Source: Butyricimonas faecihominis
GTDB taxonomy: Bacteria; Bacteroidota; Bacteroidia; Bacteroidales; Marinifilaceae
Assembly: GCF_033096445.1 (NCBI RefSeq)
Contig: NZ_AP028155.1
Coordinates: 3,415,880 to 3,479,879 of the forward strand
Reading direction: 5' to 3'
Length of the DNA stretch: 64,000 nucleotides
In this document: positions 61,576-64,000 of the stretch, in pieces
Layout of the letters: each line of letters begins with the position of its first letter
Position numbering within the stretch: position 1 is the stretch's first letter
Position numbers and translations under genes: made by a program
Notes under the pieces: model-generated
Databases searched by the model: none
What the model was told of the DNA's origin: nothing
The model's input: only the letters and a program-made list of their open reading frames with translations

Positions 61576-62643
61576 ATGAGTATAAAGACAATTGTAGTAA
61601 CAGGAATGTTGCTCCTTGCCGGAACAATCGTAAGCGGCCAAACAAGTACAAATCAAGTAAAAGAGAAGAATATGGAAAAGTTAGAATTAGTGAAAGAATG
61701 GGATAAGGTATTTCCACAGAGCAGCAAGGTAGTTCACGAGAAAGTGACATTCCGTAATCGGTACGGTATCACGCTTGCCGCGGATATGTATATCCCCCAA
61801 AATGTGGAGGGGAAATTGGCAGCCATTGCGGTGAGCGGTCCTTTCGGGGCTGTCAAGGAACAATCGTCCGGGCTTTACGCGCAAACGCTGGCGGAACGTG
61901 GTTTTCTGACGATCGCTTTCGATCCTTCTTACACGGGTGAAAGTGGAGGCCAACCCCGGTACGTGGCCTCGCCGGACATTAACACGGAAGACTTCAGTGC
62001 TGCCGTTGATTTTCTTTCGACTCGCGATGATGTTGATCCTGAACGTATTGGAATTTTAGGTATTTGCGGGTGGGGTGGTATGGCTCTTAACGCTGCCGCG
62101 ATGGATACGCGTATTAAAGCTACGGTTACTTCCACGATGTATGACATGAGTCGCGTGAATGCCAACGGGTATTTTGACGCGATGGATGCCGACCAACGGT
62201 ATGAGCTTCGTCGGCAACTCAATGCCCAGCGTACACTTGATGCCAAGAATGGCACGTATGAACTAGCCGGGGGAGTGGTCGATCCATTACCGGATGATGC
62301 CCCGCAGTTCGTGAAGGATTATTACGCTTACTACAAAACGCCGCGTGGTTACCACAAACGTTCACTTAATTCCAATAATGGCTGGAATAAGACATCGTCA
62401 CTTTCATTTATTAATATGCCCTTGTTGGCTTACAGCGATGAAATACGGAATGCCGTGCTTATGATTCATGGTGAAAAGGCTCATTCTCGCTATTTTAGTG
62501 AAGATGCATTCAAAAAATTGAAAGGTGACAACAAGGAACTTTTGATTATTCCCGGTGCAAGCCACGTGGATTTGTACGATAATCAGGCAAATGTTATTCC
62601 TTTTGACAAGATAGAATCTTTCTTTCGTGAATATTTGAAATAA
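61576..62643 (+). CDS. Secreted alpha/beta hydrolase, dienelactone-hydrolase-like
   Basis: A 355-residue protein with a signal peptide (TIVVTGMLLLAGTIVSGQ). The nucleophile elbow reads GICGWGG (near residue 163), giving Cys instead of Ser, as in dienelactone hydrolase. The acid and base are likely in the C-terminal part (VLMIHGEKAHSRYF; IPGASHVDLYD with His). The VTFRNRYGITLAADMYIPQN opening is that of the family of Bacteroidetes exported hydrolases. The substrate is unknown. It is transcribed alone, 146 bp after the ABC genes. Confidence 0.88.
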   Translation: MSIKTIVVTGMLLLAGTIVSGQTSTNQVKEKNMEKLELVKEWDKVFPQSSKVVHEKVTFRNRYGITLAADMYIPQNVEGKLAAIAVSGPFGAVKEQSSGLYAQTLAERGFLTIAFDPSYTGESGGQPRYVASPDINTEDFSAAVDFLSTRDDVDPERIGILGICGWGGMALNAAAMDTRIKATVTSTMYDMSRVNANGYFDAMDADQRYELRRQLNAQRTLDAKNGTYELAGGVVDPLPDDAPQFVKDYYAYYKTPRGYHKRSLNSNNGWNKTSSLSFINMPLLAYSDEIRNAVLMIHGEKAHSRYFSEDAFKKLKGDNKELLIIPGASHVDLYDNQANVIPFDKIESFFREYLK

Positions 62644-62645
62644 TA

Positions 62646-62686
62646 AAAATACCCAAGTTCATGTTGATTTTGAACTTGGGTATTTT
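62646..62686. terminator. Bidirectional terminator
   Basis: AAAATACCCAAGTTCA and its exact complement form a 16-bp stem between the convergent hydrolase and peptidase genes. The A and T ends allow it to work in both directions. Confidence 0.93.
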
Positions 62687-62704
62687 GTATAATATCATTC
62701 CGGA

Positions 62705-64000
62705 TTATAACCCTAGAACTTTGGTTCCTTGTTTGAAGAAAATATCCTTCGGGATGTTAGCTCCCGCGATACGATCTAAGTCTTTCTGTAAGGTCGGGGG
62801 AACGATACCCTTTTCTGCAACCAATTTAGTCGCTTTTTGGATGTCTCCGTCTCCTTCGATCGTGATATATTCTCCGGCAATCACTTCGATGTCTTTTTTC
62901 ATCTTTTCGAAATCTACGGTGTAGTATCCCGTGGTTTCATCTTTGCTGATAGCTCCGCTTTCCATGAAATGGGCGAATTGCATCATGTTAGCTTTTCCGT
63001 GGGCGCTGGCAGCACCGAAACGAACGGAACGGAAGATTCCGGCGATAAAAGTCACGTAATTATCCATGAGGTCTTTGTTTTCCAATACACCCCATTCTGC
63101 AAGTTTGGTCACGCAGAATAACCCAAGGATGTCCGCTTTACCTTCCTCGATAGAGGTGTAGTAGTTTTGCAGGGCGGAACGAACGTCTTGTTTGCCATTC
63201 AGCGTGTATTTAATTCCTAGCCCGTGAGCGACTTCGTGGAACATCACGTTTTCGAAGAAAGCATCAAAACTAATATGTTTTTGTTGATCGGGCGTAATTA
63301 ACAATTTGGAAATCGGCACAACCATTTTCTCGAATTTGGCCTGCATGGAGTTTTTCAATTGTAGTTTACGACTTCCTTTCGCCGCGTGTACTCTCGGGTC
63401 GTTCGGCAGGTTGATAGCGATATTTTTACTTCCGGCATTGCAATCTCCGGCGTAATAAATCACGTCGTAAGCGTTCATGTCTGGGTTAGCATTTGCTTTT
63501 TCCTTTTTGTATTTGGCAGGAACCGGTAAATTTTCCTGTAATTTGGGCAAGTATTGAGCGTATTCAGACAAGCGTTTACTCCACTCTTTATCTTTCACGA
63601 GGATTTGTCCGGAGTGAGAAGCTTTATACCCGTAGAGTTGATCTTCGTAAGTCTCGATGGGACCAACCACGAAATCCAACGTGTTGTTCTGCATGTCCAT
63701 CCATGCTAAATCACTGGCTAGGTAATCATCATCCAGAAGGGCTTTTGCTCTTAATGCCAAGTAGTTTTTCAATCCCGGGTCTTCAGCTAGTGCGGCAGCT
63801 TCTTCCAGTAATTTGGATGCTTTTGCCACTTCTTCCGGGTAAGCTTCGTGGAATGAAAGCACGATAAGCTTTCCGACTGCATCCCGACGGATAACGCTAT
63901 ACCAGTCCGTTTTGCGAGGATCATCCAGCGCGTCGAATTCTTCTTTCGTCATGTCAGCCGGGTAGAAGTTTGCTCCAAGAGGTTTTGCTCCCACGCCGTC
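62705..64000 (-). CDS. M49-like zinc peptidase (dipeptidyl-peptidase III type), 5' end outside window
   Basis: The frame reads from the window edge to the stop at 62705, giving at least 431 residues. The GTG at 63992-63994 is in frame, but the frame is open to the edge, so the start lies outside. Zinc ligands are seen in MFHEVAHGLGIK (HExxH) and, about 35 residues on, in SIEEGKADILGL (Glu), the order of M49 peptidases, though M49 typically has HExxGH. It probably cleaves dipeptides from oligopeptides. It converges on the hydrolase gene. Confidence 0.85.
   Translation of the reverse strand, partial: DGVGAKPLGANFYPADMTKEEFDALDDPRKTDWYSVIRRDAVGKLIVLSFHEAYPEEVAKASKLLEEAAALAEDPGLKNYLALRAKALLDDDYLASDLAWMDMQNNTLDFVVGPIETYEDQLYGYKASHSGQILVKDKEWSKRLSEYAQYLPKLQENLPVPAKYKKEKANANPDMNAYDVIYYAGDCNAGSKNIAINLPNDPRVHAAKGSRKLQLKNSMQAKFEKMVVPISKLLITPDQQKHISFDAFFENVMFHEVAHGLGIKYTLNGKQDVRSALQNYYTSIEEGKADILGLFCVTKLAEWGVLENKDLMDNYVTFIAGIFRSVRFGAASAHGKANMMQFAHFMESGAISKDETTGYYTVDFEKMKKDIEVIAGEYITIEGDGDIQKATKLVAEKGIVPPTLQKDLDRIAGANIPKDIFFKQGTKVLGL

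Overview
The window looks like a chromosomal segment from a gut-type member of the Bacteroidales, probably close to Odoribacter/Butyricimonas; this is an inference from gene content, with no database search. The grounds are two SusC/SusD outer-membrane uptake loci, each with an ECF sigma factor and a FecR-type anti-sigma factor; many DUF-type lipoproteins; a fused DAHP synthase/chorismate mutase; and promoters of the Bacteroidetes form TTTG-N19-21-TAnnTTTG.

Layout. 1-9.6 kb: uptake locus 1 on the minus strand (SusC, SusD, two lipoproteins, the last cut by the window edge) with FecR and a divergent ECF sigma gene. 10.1-17.0 kb: carB-carA on minus, then argR, panC, panD and rfaE2 on plus. 17.0-17.6 kb: a gene-free AT-rich stretch with DnaA-box-like sites, where gene direction and by-eye GC skew switch, so a candidate oriC. 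17.6-29.8 kb: plus-strand housekeeping genes (flippase, dut, TPR protein, DUF4292 lipoprotein, EnvC-like protein, RsbW-like ATPase, ybeY, mnmG, ade, uvrC) with a parS-like site after mnmG. 29.8-31.5 kb: DAHP synthase/chorismate mutase on minus, preceded by a long leader with two tyrosine-rich leader peptides and three terminator hairpins. 31.5-38.4 kb: polA, a DUF4271 protein, hemD, rnpA, yidD, an S41 protease and tRNA-Gln. 38.4-46.3 kb: a 7.9-kb element integrated at the 3' end of tRNA-Gln. 46.4-57.5 kb: uptake locus 2, whose sigma and FecR genes are split by an IS3-family element. 57.5-58.9 kb: a wreck of a truncated group II intron and the end region of another integrative element. 59.0-64 kb: a two-gene ABC exporter, a hydrolase and a partial M49-type peptidase.

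Most striking: (1) the tRNA-Gln element does not contain a single CG dinucleotide, coding or non-coding, over about 8 kb, although CG is common on both sides. (2) The aromatic-biosynthesis gene is preceded by tandem Tyr-rich leader peptides; in the second, the codons just after eight consecutive Tyr codons are complementary to the terminator that follows, which fits ribosome-mediated attenuation. (3) A candidate replication origin and parS site lie 9 kb apart. (4) A 58-bp copy made of the two ends of the resident IS3 element lies between fecR and the sigma gene of locus 1. (5) An iteron array at exact 11-bp spacing, enclosed by inverted repeats, lies at 58.7-58.8 kb.

How the genes work together. 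Each sigma/FecR pair is expected to switch on its neighbouring SusC/SusD locus when the outer-membrane receptor is occupied. ArgR is encoded back to back with carAB, whose product feeds arginine and pyrimidine synthesis. panC and panD supply pantothenate. The fused DAHP synthase/chorismate mutase is the committed step of aromatic synthesis and is probably controlled by tyrosine supply through its leader.
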